From assembly GCF_035492295.1 (NCBI RefSeq), contig NZ_DATJJK010000249.1, forward strand, positions 1 to 38,310: a stretch of 38,310 nt of DNA, given 5' to 3'. Origin of the DNA: Acidisoma sp035492295. Its GTDB lineage: Bacteria > Pseudomonadota > Alphaproteobacteria > Acetobacterales > Acetobacteraceae. The position numbers and the translations under genes are program-made. The notes beneath the pieces were generated by a model that ran no database searches, had not been told where the DNA came from, and saw nothing but the letters and a program-made list of their open reading frames with translations. This document shows positions 16,061 to 24,121 of this stretch, in pieces. How positions within the stretch are numbered: the first letter of the stretch is position 1; each line of letters begins with the position of its first letter.

Positions 16061-17399
16061 GGGAGAGTTCGACCTCCGGCAGGGTCTTCAGAAAGGAACT
16101 GCGCTTGGTTCGGCCAATGCCGTGCTCGGCACTGATGGAGCCGCGATAGGCCGCCGCCCGCTCAAACAGCAGCGCCTCGCATTCCTTGAGGCGCGGGCCG
16201 AGGTCGCCGGCCGGCGTCGTTTCGCCCGGCAGCACATTGTAGTGGACATTGCCGTCGCCCACATGGCCGTAGACGATCGGTTTCATGTCCGGGAACTGCG
16301 CGGCGACCGCCGCATCCACCTCGGCGATGAACTCCGCGAGCGCGGCCTGCGGCACCGAAACATCGGTGCGGAGATGCACGGGGGCCACGCGATACTGGGC
16401 ATCGACCAGATCTTCCCGGATGCGCCAGAAGGCGGTGCGTTGCGCCTCGCTTTCGGCAATCGCGCCATCCAGCACCAGCCCCTCCTCCATCGCAGTCTCC
16501 AGAAAGGCTTCGAGTCGCGGCCTCAGGTCGAGCGCGCCGCTCACCGAGGTTTCGAGCAGCACGTAGCAGGGGGCGGCTTCCGACAGCGGATCGCGGATAT
16601 CAGCGTAGGTGTCGAAAACGAGATCGAGACAGGGGCGGGTCAGCAGTTCATAGGCACTGAGAAGGTCGCAGAGATCGCGCCGGGCACGGCCGAAAAGGCC
16701 AAGCGCAACGGCCGCCGACGGCACCGCGAGGAGACAGGTCTGGATCTGGCTCGGCCGGGGAAAGAGTTTCAGCGAGACGGCTGTGACGATGCCGAGCGTC
16801 CCCTCGGCGCCGATGAAGATCTGCTTGAGATCGTAGCCGGTATTGTCCTTGCGGAGCGCCGAAAGCCCATCCCAGATGCGGCCGTCCGGCAGCACGACTT
16901 CGAGACCGAGCACGAGATCGCGCATCATGCCCCAGCGCAACACGTTGATGCCGCCCGCATTGGTGGAAACATTGCCGCCGATCTGGCAACTGCCCCGCGC
17001 GCCGAGCGAGAGCGGAAAAAAGCAGTCCTCCGCCAGCGCTCGGTCGATCACCGTCTGCAGGATGCAGCCGGACTCGACCGTCATGGTGAAGCCCGTCGCG
17101 TCGATGACGCGAATGTGGTTCAGCCGCTCCAGGCTGAGCACGATCTCGCCACCGTCCTTGGACGGAACGCCGCCATCGACGAGACCGGTATTGCCGCCCT
17201 GCGGCACGATGGGCTGGCGGGCCGCGTGGCAGGCCCGCATGACGGAAGCGACTTCGGCCGTATCGCCAGGGCGCGCGACCGCCAGGGGCCGTCCCTGCCA
17301 TTCGCCGGTCCAGTCCTGCGCATAACGTCGGACATCCGCCTCCGACGTGAGCAGATGCTGGGGCCCGAGGATTTCGGCCAGGGTTTCGAGAATCGTCAT
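15996..17399 (-). CDS. FAD-linked 2-hydroxyacid oxidase/dehydrogenase (GlcD/D-lactate dehydrogenase-like)
   Basis: A 467-residue flavoenzyme of the vanillyl-alcohol-oxidase/PCMH family, oxidising a D-2-hydroxyacid such as D-lactate, glycolate or 2-hydroxyglutarate and passing electrons to an acceptor. FAD-binding stretches are P-Q-G-G-N-T-G-L-V-D-G-G (about 66–77), R-G-S-C-Q-I-G-G-N-V-S-T-N-A-G-G (135–150) and G-A-E-G-T-L-G-I-V-T (198–206). The C-terminal substrate domain has G-H-V-G-D-G-N-V-H and S-A-E-H-G-I-G-R-T-K-R. No Fe-S partner gene is present, so it looks single-subunit. GGGAGG five bases upstream sets the start at 17399. It is the last gene of the leftward catabolic operon, 68 bases after the SDR. 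The substrate within this pathway is unknown. Confidence 0.9.
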   Translation of the reverse strand: MTILETLAEILGPQHLLTSEADVRRYAQDWTGEWQGRPLAVARPGDTAEVASVMRACHAARQPIVPQGGNTGLVDGGVPSKDGGEIVLSLERLNHIRVIDATGFTMTVESGCILQTVIDRALAEDCFFPLSLGARGSCQIGGNVSTNAGGINVLRWGMMRDLVLGLEVVLPDGRIWDGLSALRKDNTGYDLKQIFIGAEGTLGIVTAVSLKLFPRPSQIQTCLLAVPSAAVALGLFGRARRDLCDLLSAYELLTRPCLDLVFDTYADIRDPLSEAAPCYVLLETSVSGALDLRPRLEAFLETAMEEGLVLDGAIAESEAQRTAFWRIREDLVDAQYRVAPVHLRTDVSVPQAALAEFIAEVDAAVAAQFPDMKPIVYGHVGDGNVHYNVLPGETTPAGDLGPRLKECEALLFERAAAYRGSISAEHGIGRTKRSSFLKTLPEVELSLMRGLKSLLDPQGLLAQGRVL

Positions 17400-17467
17400 G
17401 CGCCCTCCCGCTGATATCTCAGTCGCAGCATGAGCCTCGCGCACGAGCCCGGCAACCGTCGGCAGCA

Positions 17468-18241
17468 CTACCAGCAGGTATAGCCGCCATCGGCGAGCAC
17501 GATGGAGCCGGTCATGAGGCTGGAGGCGTCCGAGGCCAGGAAGAGCACGACGGAAGCGACCTCATCGACCTTGCCCAGACGGTTCATCGGCGTGCCGCCC
17601 ACCCAGTGCCGGTACATCTCGGGGTCATTGTAGACATAGGCGTTGAGTTCGGTCTCGATATAGGTCGGCGCCACGGCGTTCACGCGCACGCCCCGCGGCG
17701 CCCATTCGGCGGCGAGCGAACGGGTGAGCTGATGCACCGCCGCCTTGGAGGCGTTGTACTGGCTCTGCTCCTGCGGCCGGTTGACAATCTCGGCCGACAT
17801 CGAGCCGATGTTGACGACGACGCCCCGGCCCTTCTCCAGCATGCTGCGGCCGAAGCTGCGGCAGCACCAGAAGGTGCCATTGAGATTCACGTCGACGACT
17901 TTCAGCCAGGTTGCATCATCCATCGTCTCGGCCGGCCGGTTGCTGATGGCGATGCCGGCATTATTGACGAGGATATCGACACGGCCGTGCCGCGCGATCA
18001 CCGCCTCCTGCAAGGCCTCGACCGCGCGCGGATCGGTAACGTCAAGCATGGCCGCCTCGGCCGCGAAGCCGCGCGCCGTGAGAGTTGCCGCCGCCTGCAT
18101 CGCCGCCTCCCCGTTCATATCGGTGATGACGACGGCAGCCCCAGCTTCCGCCAGGGCTTCGGCGCAGGCCAGCCCGATGCCGCGGGCGGCCCCGGTAATG
18201 ACGGCGAGCTTTCCATCGAGTCTGAATTTTTCGAGATACAC
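17468..18241 (-). CDS. SDR family oxidoreductase (polyol/sugar dehydrogenase type)
   Basis: A 257-residue classical short-chain dehydrogenase/reductase. NAD(P) binding is T-G-A-A-R-G-I-G (16–23), with Asp41 at the end of beta-2 favouring NAD(H). N-N-A-G is at 93–96. The catalytic residues are Ser147, Tyr162 and Lys166 (Y-N-A-S-K). Close relatives of this shape oxidise sugar alcohols or reduce ketoses (sorbose, threitol or galactitol type), which fits a gene between a sugar kinase and a 2-hydroxyacid oxidase. The start is probably GTG at 18241, because the family's short leader Y-L-E-K-F-R-L-D-G-K follows it; the ribosome site is weak. It is part of the leftward ABC-kinase operon, 29 bases after the kinase stop. 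Confidence 0.9.
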   Translation of the reverse strand: MYLEKFRLDGKLAVITGAARGIGLACAEALAEAGAAVVITDMNGEAAMQAAATLTARGFAAEAAMLDVTDPRAVEALQEAVIARHGRVDILVNNAGIAISNRPAETMDDATWLKVVDVNLNGTFWCCRSFGRSMLEKGRGVVVNIGSMSAEIVNRPQEQSQYNASKAAVHQLTRSLAAEWAPRGVRVNAVAPTYIETELNAYVYNDPEMYRHWVGGTPMNRLGKVDEVASVVLFLASDASSLMTGSIVLADGGYTCW

Positions 18242-18270
18242 GGGCGACAATCCAGTCCGGGGTTGAAGGG

Positions 18271-19770
18271 TCAGGCAAGCGCGTCCAGCGCGTCGTACAG
18301 GCTCTGGCTCTGGCGATAGAGCGTGTCGAAGATCGGCTGCATGCGGGCGTAACGCTCCACCCATGCCGGGTCCGGCAAGACTTCGGGCTGGTAGCGCACG
18401 AAGGCGTCCACCGCGCCTTGCAGGGAGGAGAAGCGGCCCGTGGCCGCCGCCGCCATGGCGGCACAGCCGACCAGGCCGCTCTCCGCCTCCTCCGGCACCA
18501 CGATCGGAATGTTATAGGCACTGGCCTTGATCTTCAGCCAGAGCGGGCTTTTCGCGCCGCCACTGGTGGCAACAACACGTTCCACCCGCTGTCCCGCCCG
18601 CTCCGCCATGATGCGGAGCGAACGATTGCCGGCGAAGGCAACACCCTCCAGCAGCGCGCGATCGAGATGCGCAAGCTCATGCCCGGCGGCGAGGCCGAAA
18701 TACTGCGCCCGCGCATTGCGATGGGCGCCGAGCCGCTCCCCCGTCAGATAAGGCAGGAAGAATAGCCCGCCGCTGCCGGCAGGCGCCTCCGCCGCACGGT
18801 CCATGATGCCGGCATAATCCAGCCGCTTCTCGTGCAAGGCGCGGCGCGCCCAGCGCACCGCATCCCCCCCGGTCTCGAGCAAAACGAAAGCGCCCCAATT
18901 CCCCTCGACCGTCGCGACATTGCAGATTTCGGCATCGAGGATCGGCTTCTCGGCAATTACCGTGATGATGCAGGACGTGCCGGTCACGTCCGAGGCGAGG
19001 CCCGGGCGGCAAACGCCGGACCCGAGGAGCGCCACCGGGTAATCCGCCCCACCCACGAGGACCGGCGTGCCCGCGCGAAGCCCGGTCTCGCCTGCGGCGC
19101 GGTCGGTGACGTGGCCCAGGATGTCCAGGCAACCGCGAATGGGCGGCAGTTTCGCGGTATCGAGGCCGAGGCTTTCAATCATGCCGATTGACCAGGTGGC
19201 CGTTTGGCAATCCATGAGGAAGCTGCAGGAGGCATCACCGGCATCCATGGCGACCTCGCCAGTCAGCCGGTAGTTGATGAAATCCTTCGGCATCAACACA
19301 TGGGCCGTGCGGCGATAGGCCTCCGGGTCCTGCGCTTTGAGCCAGGCGAGCTTGAAGCCGGGCCAGGCCGGCGTCGGCGGATTGCCGGTACGGCCGAGAT
19401 AGTCCGACGGCGCATGGGCCTTTTCATAAGCGGCGACGATCTCGGCCGTGCGCTTGTCGTTCCAGAGCGGTGCGGTCTCGCGGGCGAGACGCCCGTCAGC
19501 GTCGATCAGCACCGTGCCATGCATCTGGCCGCAGGCGGCGATCGCCTCGATCCGCCCGGCGGCATCGGGCTCGGCCGCCAGAAGCGCGCGGATGGCGGCG
19601 ACGGTCCCCTCCCACCACTGCTCGGGCTTCTGCTCCGCCCAGCCGAATTGCGGCACGATCTGCTCATGTTCCTGGGCCGCCACGCGCCGAATACGGCCCG
19701 TGCCATCGATCAGCGCCGCGCGTGCGCTGCCCGTGCCGACGTCGATCGCGAGGATGAGATCCGTGGTCAT
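18271..19770 (-). CDS. FGGY family carbohydrate kinase (xylulokinase-like)
   Basis: A 499-residue ATP-dependent sugar or polyol kinase of the ASKHA fold. The N-terminal phosphate loop is I-D-V-G-T-G-S-A-R-A (about 9–18). The substrate region has G-Q-M-H-G-T-V-L and a mid-domain D-A-G-D-A-S-C-S; the C-terminal adenosine site has A-T-S-G-G-A-K-S-P-L-W-L-K. Length is typical. Overall it looks xylulokinase-like, but FGGY substrate choice varies widely (ketopentoses, tetrulose, ribitol), so the substrate is not assigned. It lies 18 bases downstream of the ABC permease and 29 before the SDR, a tight transporter-kinase-dehydrogenase arrangement that implies phosphorylation of the imported compound or its oxidised product. 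Confidence 0.92.
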   Translation of the reverse strand: MTTDLILAIDVGTGSARAALIDGTGRIRRVAAQEHEQIVPQFGWAEQKPEQWWEGTVAAIRALLAAEPDAAGRIEAIAACGQMHGTVLIDADGRLARETAPLWNDKRTAEIVAAYEKAHAPSDYLGRTGNPPTPAWPGFKLAWLKAQDPEAYRRTAHVLMPKDFINYRLTGEVAMDAGDASCSFLMDCQTATWSIGMIESLGLDTAKLPPIRGCLDILGHVTDRAAGETGLRAGTPVLVGGADYPVALLGSGVCRPGLASDVTGTSCIITVIAEKPILDAEICNVATVEGNWGAFVLLETGGDAVRWARRALHEKRLDYAGIMDRAAEAPAGSGGLFFLPYLTGERLGAHRNARAQYFGLAAGHELAHLDRALLEGVAFAGNRSLRIMAERAGQRVERVVATSGGAKSPLWLKIKASAYNIPIVVPEEAESGLVGCAAMAAAATGRFSSLQGAVDAFVRYQPEVLPDPAWVERYARMQPIFDTLYRQSQSLYDALDALA

Positions 19771-19788
19771 CAGAGGCGGCCTTTCGGC

Positions 19789-20778
19789 TCAGCGTTTGAA
19801 CCAGCGCGAGCCGTGCTGGAGGAGCATGGCGATGACGATGATCGCCCCCATGCAGACCTGCTGGTTATAGCCCGGCACGCCCACGAGGTTCATGATATTG
19901 CCGATCACGCCCATGACCAGCGCGCCGAGCAGCGTATTGATGACGCCACCGCGCCCGCCCATCAGGCTCGCGCCCCCGATGACGACGGCGGCGATGACGT
20001 TGAGTTCAGCGCCAACCCCGATGACCCCGGAACCGACACCCGTGCGGCTGGTTGTGATGATGCCGGCGACGGCCGCGAGCGCGCCGGAGATGATGTAGAC
20101 CGCCATGATGTAGCGCGGCACCGGAATGCCGGAGAGGCGCACCGCTTCCCGGTTGGAACCGATGGCCTTCACCATGCGGCCGAACTTGGTGAAGTTCAGC
20201 ACAACACCGGCAATTATGAAGACCAGCGCCATCAGCCAGACCGGATCGGGAATGCCGAGGAAGAAGCCTGAGCCGAAATTCTCGATCAGCGCGCCGGCCG
20301 TATCGTCCATCATGATCGGCTGGCCGTTGGAGATGATGAGGGCAAAGCCGCGCACGGCCGTCATCGCGGCAAGGGTGATGACGAAGGGCGGCAGGCCGGC
20401 ATAGGCGACGAGGATGCCGGTAACGAGACCACAGCCGGCACCGGAGAGGACGGAGATGCCGAGGCCGAGACCCGTGCCATGGACGCCGATGGTAATGGCG
20501 CTGACGACACTGCCGAGCGCCAGGATGGAGCCCACGGACAGGTCAATGCCGCCCGTCAGGATTACGAACAGCATGCCGACCGCCATGATGCCCGTGCCAG
20601 CGATCTGGCGCAGCACGTTCATGATGTTGCGATCCGTGAGGAAGGCATGGGATTCGAAGGTCGCGCCCAGAACGAGCACGACAAAGATGCACAGGGTGCC
20701 GTAGCGGCGAAAGAATTCTCCGGCCTCGAAAGGCCGCCGGTGTGAGGAGGCCGGCGCGGAGGTTGCAGTATCACTCAT
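19789..20778 (-). CDS. sugar ABC transporter permease (RbsC-like)
   Basis: A 329-residue inner-membrane permease of the carbohydrate uptake CUT2 (ribose/xylose/allose) class, with about eight to ten hydrophobic helices. Family signatures are visible: N-V-L-R-Q-I-A-G-T-G-I-M-A-V-G-M, L-T-G-G-I-D-L-S-V-G-S-I-L-A-L, G-S-N-R-E-A-V-R-L-S-G-I, and A-V-V-I-G-G-A-S-L-M-G-G-R-G-G. It starts one base after the stop of the ATPase gene, so translation is probably coupled. With a single RbsA-type double ATPase and a periplasmic protein, it should form a homodimeric channel. Confidence 0.95.
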   Translation of the reverse strand: MSDTATSAPASSHRRPFEAGEFFRRYGTLCIFVVLVLGATFESHAFLTDRNIMNVLRQIAGTGIMAVGMLFVILTGGIDLSVGSILALGSVVSAITIGVHGTGLGLGISVLSGAGCGLVTGILVAYAGLPPFVITLAAMTAVRGFALIISNGQPIMMDDTAGALIENFGSGFFLGIPDPVWLMALVFIIAGVVLNFTKFGRMVKAIGSNREAVRLSGIPVPRYIMAVYIISGALAAVAGIITTSRTGVGSGVIGVGAELNVIAAVVIGGASLMGGRGGVINTLLGALVMGVIGNIMNLVGVPGYNQQVCMGAIIVIAMLLQHGSRWFKR

Positions 20779-20779
20779 G

Positions 20780-22321
20780 TCAGTTCACCGGCTGATGGGT
20801 ATGCGCGGGCAGGTCTTCCGGATGGGCCTCGGCGGCCGCGATCGGCTTCGTCATCGCGAGTGCGAGGAGTTTCTCCTCGACATAATCCTCAGGCAGCAGC
20901 GTGCCGCGAAGCTCGCCCTCGGCCATGACCAGCACCCGGTCGCAGAGGCCGAACAGCTCCTGATGTTCGGAGGAGATAACGAGGATCGCGCGGCCGGCGG
21001 CGGCCAGTTCCTCGATCAGCCCATAGATTTCCCGCTTGGCGCCGACATCGACGCCGCGCGTCGGCTCGTCGAGGATGATCACGTCTCCCCCGGCATGGAA
21101 CCATTTGGCGAGCACCACCTTCTGCTGGTTGCCGCCCGACAGGCTGGAGACCGGTGCCTCGACCCCGGCCGATTTCAGCCTGAGCTGGCGGCCGAGCCCG
21201 GTCACGGTCTCGCGTTCCGCGCGGCGGCGGATGAAGCCCGCCAGGTTCACCAGGGGCGCGAGCCGCGCGAGCGTGGTGTTGATGCGGATCGACATGTCGA
21301 GGATCGCGCCATGATGCTTGCGGTCTTCCGGCACGAGGCCGATACCGGCCAGCACCGCATCGAGCGGGGATGCGATGCGCACGACCTTGCCATGGACGCG
21401 GATTTCGCCGGCCTCCCGCGCGTCTGCACCGAAGATCAAGCGGGCCGTTTCGGTTCGACCGGAGCCGACCAGCCCGCCGAGACCCACGATCTCGCCGGCA
21501 TGGACGGTCAGGCTGACCCCGCGCACCTTGACCCCACGCCGCAGATTGTCGACGCGCAGGACCTCCGCGCCGATCTTCCGCTGTTCAGCTTTGGGGAAAA
21601 GGGCGGACAGCGAACGGCCAACCATCATGCGGATGACGTCGTCGATCGTCGACTCACGCGGCGAGGTGACACCGACGAGCGCGCCATCCTTCATCACCGT
21701 CATGCGGTCGGCGATACGAAAAACCTCTTCCAGACGATGCGAAATATAGACGATGCCGACACCGCTTTCGCGCAGCACGGCGATGATCTCATGCAGCCGC
21801 TCGGCATCGCGCGCACCGAGCACGGCGGTCGGTTCATCAAAGACGATGACCTTGAGATCGCGCGCCAGCGCCTTGGCAATTTCCACCACCTGCTGCTGGG
21901 CGACGGCCAGATCACCCACGCGGCGGCGCACGTCGAGCTCGAAGCCCATGCGGGCGACCACCTCCCGCGCGCGGCGATTGAGGCGTGACCAGGAGATGGC
22001 GGCAGGCAATTCGCGCAGGAAGATGTTCTCGGCGACCGTCAGATCGGGCGCGAGCGCCAGTTCCTGGTGGATCACCGCAATGCCCAGATCGGCGGCGGCC
22101 TTGGGGTCGGCCAGGGTCAGCGGCCGGCCCTCGAAGGTGATCGTGCCGGCATCGGGCTGGATTTCCCCGCCCACCACGCGCATGAGCGTGGATTTGCCGG
22201 CGCCATTCTCGCCGAGCAGTGCATGAACCTCCCCCGCGCGGAGGGAGAAGTCCACGCCCTTGAGCGCCCTGACACCACCGAAGGATTTGGTGATACCGCG
22301 CAGCGTCAGGAGATCGCTCAT
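20780..22321 (-). CDS. sugar ABC transporter ATP-binding protein (RbsA-like)
   Basis: A 513-residue CUT2-class ATPase with two fused nucleotide-binding domains. Domain 1: Walker A G-E-N-G-A-G-K-S-T (about 37–45), Walker B V-I-V-F-D-E-P-T-A-V-L. In its signature position it has V-A-Q-Q-Q-V-V-E rather than LSGGQ, a known feature of this class. Domain 2: Walker A-like G-L-V-G-S-G-R-T-E-T, signature L-S-G-G-N-Q-Q-K-V, Walker B V-I-I-L-D-E-P-T-R-G-V-D. It energises uptake of a sugar or polyol through the adjacent permease. It lies 24 bases after the binding-protein gene and 1 base before the permease. Confidence 0.95.
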   Translation of the reverse strand: MSDLLTLRGITKSFGGVRALKGVDFSLRAGEVHALLGENGAGKSTLMRVVGGEIQPDAGTITFEGRPLTLADPKAAADLGIAVIHQELALAPDLTVAENIFLRELPAAISWSRLNRRAREVVARMGFELDVRRRVGDLAVAQQQVVEIAKALARDLKVIVFDEPTAVLGARDAERLHEIIAVLRESGVGIVYISHRLEEVFRIADRMTVMKDGALVGVTSPRESTIDDVIRMMVGRSLSALFPKAEQRKIGAEVLRVDNLRRGVKVRGVSLTVHAGEIVGLGGLVGSGRTETARLIFGADAREAGEIRVHGKVVRIASPLDAVLAGIGLVPEDRKHHGAILDMSIRINTTLARLAPLVNLAGFIRRRAERETVTGLGRQLRLKSAGVEAPVSSLSGGNQQKVVLAKWFHAGGDVIILDEPTRGVDVGAKREIYGLIEELAAAGRAILVISSEHQELFGLCDRVLVMAEGELRGTLLPEDYVEEKLLALAMTKPIAAAEAHPEDLPAHTHQPVN

Positions 22322-22345
22322 CGCCGGTCCTACCGTGTCGCCACC

Positions 22346-23329
22346 TTAGAAGACGGCTTTCGGGTTGTAGTATTTGTCGACATTGTCTTTGGTGATCACG
22401 GCGGGCTTCGTGTAGTCAACGCGCGGGAAATCAGCCGGCAGCTTGCCGGCCACCGCTTCCAGCCCGACATCGACGCCGGTGCGCGCAACCAGATCGGGAT
22501 CATTGAGACCGGTTGCGCCGTATTCGCCCTGCTTGATGAGTTCAAGCGCATCCTTCTGCCCGTCGGCGGCCGCCACCAGCAGCACGCCATTCAGCTTATG
22601 GGCTTCCTTCAGCGCATCGCGCGCGCCGAGAACCATGCTGTCATTCTCGCCGAGCACGACATTCACATCGGGATGGGCGGTGAGGATGTCTTCCATGGCT
22701 TTGAGGCCGCCATCGGTATTCCAGCCGCCCCAGCCCTGGGCCACAACGTCAAAGCCGGCATGCCCGCTTTTGACAAGCTGCTCCTCAAGAATGCCCTTCA
22801 TGACACCGAGCCGCCGCTCCTCGCCGACGATATTGCCCTTGTCACCCGAAATCAGCGCGATCTTCATCGGCTTACCGGCCATCTTGTCCGCAATCCACTG
22901 GCCGACGAGAAAGCCGTTCTTGTCGTTGGAAGACTGCACCAGCGTCACGTAGTGGGCCTTGGGATCGAGACCGCTGTCGATGACCACGACCTTCACCCCC
23001 GCCCGCGCCGCCGAATCCACGGAATGGACCATGCCTTCAGGATCGCGCGGGTTGACGATGAGGAGCTGGATGCCCTTGGAGACCATGTCCTCCACGTCGC
23101 CGATCTGCTTGGTAAGGTCGTTCTGGCCATCGGCCGTTGTCACCGTGCAGCCGTGCTTCTTCGCCTCGTCCACGGCGGCAGCCATCTGCGCCGCGTAATA
23201 CGGCGCGTTCAGCGTGAACATGGAAACGCCAACAGAACAGGCGGCCTGGGCGCCGGCGGCGGCCAGCGGCGTCAGTGTCAGCGCCAGGGCCGAGCCCAGG
23301 AGCAGGCGGCGAAATTTCGAGATTGTCAT
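22346..23329 (-). CDS. periplasmic sugar-binding protein of ABC transporter (RbsB-like)
   Basis: A 327-residue periplasmic binding protein type 1 (Peripla_BP_4 class). A clear signal peptide covers residues 1–24: K-F-R-R, a leucine-rich core, then A-G-A-Q-A-A. The mature protein binds the transported sugar or polyol and delivers it to the RbsC/RbsA pair; the fold has V-G-V-S-M-F-T-L-N-A-P-Y-Y-A early, V-V-V-I-D-S-G-L at the hinge and V-V-L-G-E-N-D-S-M-V-L-G-A later. The ligand is unknown. A GGGGGAACGG ribosome site supports the ATG at 23329; the frame is open further upstream but without one. It is first in the leftward six-gene operon; its 5' leader holds a hairpin and a candidate regulator site. 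Confidence 0.94.
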   Translation of the reverse strand: MTISKFRRLLLGSALALTLTPLAAAGAQAACSVGVSMFTLNAPYYAAQMAAAVDEAKKHGCTVTTADGQNDLTKQIGDVEDMVSKGIQLLIVNPRDPEGMVHSVDSAARAGVKVVVIDSGLDPKAHYVTLVQSSNDKNGFLVGQWIADKMAGKPMKIALISGDKGNIVGEERRLGVMKGILEEQLVKSGHAGFDVVAQGWGGWNTDGGLKAMEDILTAHPDVNVVLGENDSMVLGARDALKEAHKLNGVLLVAAADGQKDALELIKQGEYGATGLNDPDLVARTGVDVGLEAVAGKLPADFPRVDYTKPAVITKDNVDKYYNPKAVF

Positions 23330-23345
23330 GTCCGTTCCCCCACAC

Positions 23346-23369
23346 GCTTCCTTCCGGGAAGCATTTTTT
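23346..23369 (+). terminator. hairpin plus T-run in terminator form, reading rightward
   Basis: GCTTCC (23346–23351) and GGAAGC (23357–23362) form a perfect 6-bp stem with a 5-base loop, followed by ATTTTTT (23363–23369). This is a standard intrinsic terminator on the + strand. It would stop antisense transcripts leaving the binding-protein gene before the rightward operon. In the leftward message the same bases form a 5'-leader hairpin just before the ribosome site. No + strand gene ends here, so the role is unclear. Confidence 0.5.
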
Positions 23370-23374
23370 GTAGC

Positions 23375-23402
23375 GATAATCCACACTATCATCGGCCGTC
23401 AA
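23375..23402 (-). promoter_or_regulatory. candidate promoter and operator for the leftward ABC operon
   Basis: Read leftward, TTGACG (23402–23397) could be a −35 element. The following stretch down to 23375 contains the imperfect 19-bp dyad GATAATCCACACTATCATC (given on the + strand), where a repressor would sit. Within it TAATCCACACTATC (23377–23390) matches TAGTCCATACTGTG upstream of the rpiR-type gene at ten of fourteen positions. The −10 is not clear. Motif sharing is visible; binding by RpiR is inferred. Confidence 0.4.
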
Positions 23403-23430
23403 CGCATATCAGGGGGATTTTGGGAAAATC

Positions 23431-23466
23431 TTGACGAACACCCCCTCGTAAAAGTAGCCATACTAC
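23431..23466 (+). promoter_or_regulatory. candidate promoter and operator for the rightward isomerase-aldolase operon
   Basis: TTGACG (23431–23436) is a possible −35. About 18 bases on lies the dyad GTAGCCATACTAC (23454–23466), which contains CCATACT, the same core as in the rpiR upstream region and, with one change, in the opposite promoter. The dyad would overlap the −10 region and ends about 20 bases before the ATG at 23487. The role as an RpiR site is inferred. Confidence 0.4.
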
Positions 23467-23486
23467 AAAACCAAGGGAGCAGCGCC

Positions 23487-24107
23487 ATGCCACTGCGCGA
23501 GCCAGTCATCTGTCCCGTCTCGGTCGCCACCGGGCGGCTCGGCAACGCCTCCGGGCGCTACGAGAAGCGACTTTCCGACCTTCTGGGCCTCTATGAGGAT
23601 TCCGCCGCCTTCGAGGCCGAGCTGAACCGGGACGACCGCGTGGTCTATGAGGTGACGGATTATCGGCCCTCGGCCGATGCGGGGGACATGATCTTCGGCG
23701 TCACCCGCATGTCGCCGGGGCGGATCGGGCGCGAATATTTCTTCACCCGCGGTCATATCCATGCCCGCGCCGACCGGCCCGAAATCTACTACGGCGAGAG
23801 CGGTCAGGGCATCATGCTGCTGGAAAGCCCGGAGGGCGAGGTCCGCGCCCTGCCCATCGGGCCGCGCGACATCGTTTATGTCCCGCCCTATTGGATTCAC
23901 CGATCGGTCAACGTCGGCAATGATGACCTGGTCATGACCTTCGCCTACCCCGCCGATTCCGGACAGGATTACGGGATCATCGAGCGTTCGGGCGGGATGC
24001 GGTCGCGGGTTGTTGCGAGCGCCGACGGCTGGGCACTGGCCGACAATGCGGCCTACCGCTTGCGCGCGCCGGCCGAGATCGACGCGCTTTTCGCCCGCAG
24101 CCGATAA
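23487..24107 (+). CDS. cupin-type glucose-6-phosphate isomerase family protein
   Basis: A 206-residue cupin of the archaeal-type phosphoglucose isomerase family (cPGI, Pfam GPI). This class interconverts aldose- and ketose-6-phosphates using a bound metal. The metal ligands are in place: G-H-I-H (His90, His92), Glu99 in R-P-E-I-Y-Y-G, and His138 in P-P-Y-W-I-H-R-S. F-T-R-G-H-I-H-A-R and G-Q-G-I-M-L-L-E are family-typical. In an operon with aldolase and dehydrogenases it probably isomerises a sugar phosphate other than glucose-6-phosphate (inference). AAGGGAG at 7-base spacing fixes the ATG at 23487, although the frame is open upstream. It is first gene of the rightward operon, 14 bases before the aldolase. 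Confidence 0.88.
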   Translation: MPLREPVICPVSVATGRLGNASGRYEKRLSDLLGLYEDSAAFEAELNRDDRVVYEVTDYRPSADAGDMIFGVTRMSPGRIGREYFFTRGHIHARADRPEIYYGESGQGIMLLESPEGEVRALPIGPRDIVYVPPYWIHRSVNVGNDDLVMTFAYPADSGQDYGIIERSGGMRSRVVASADGWALADNAAYRLRAPAEIDALFARSR

Positions 24108-24121
24108 CCAGGAGACCGGAT

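Noticed and set aside
18271..19770. Naming the FGGY kinase xylB.
   Set aside because: FGGY substrate specificity cannot be read reliably from overall similarity, and no xylose isomerase is nearby.
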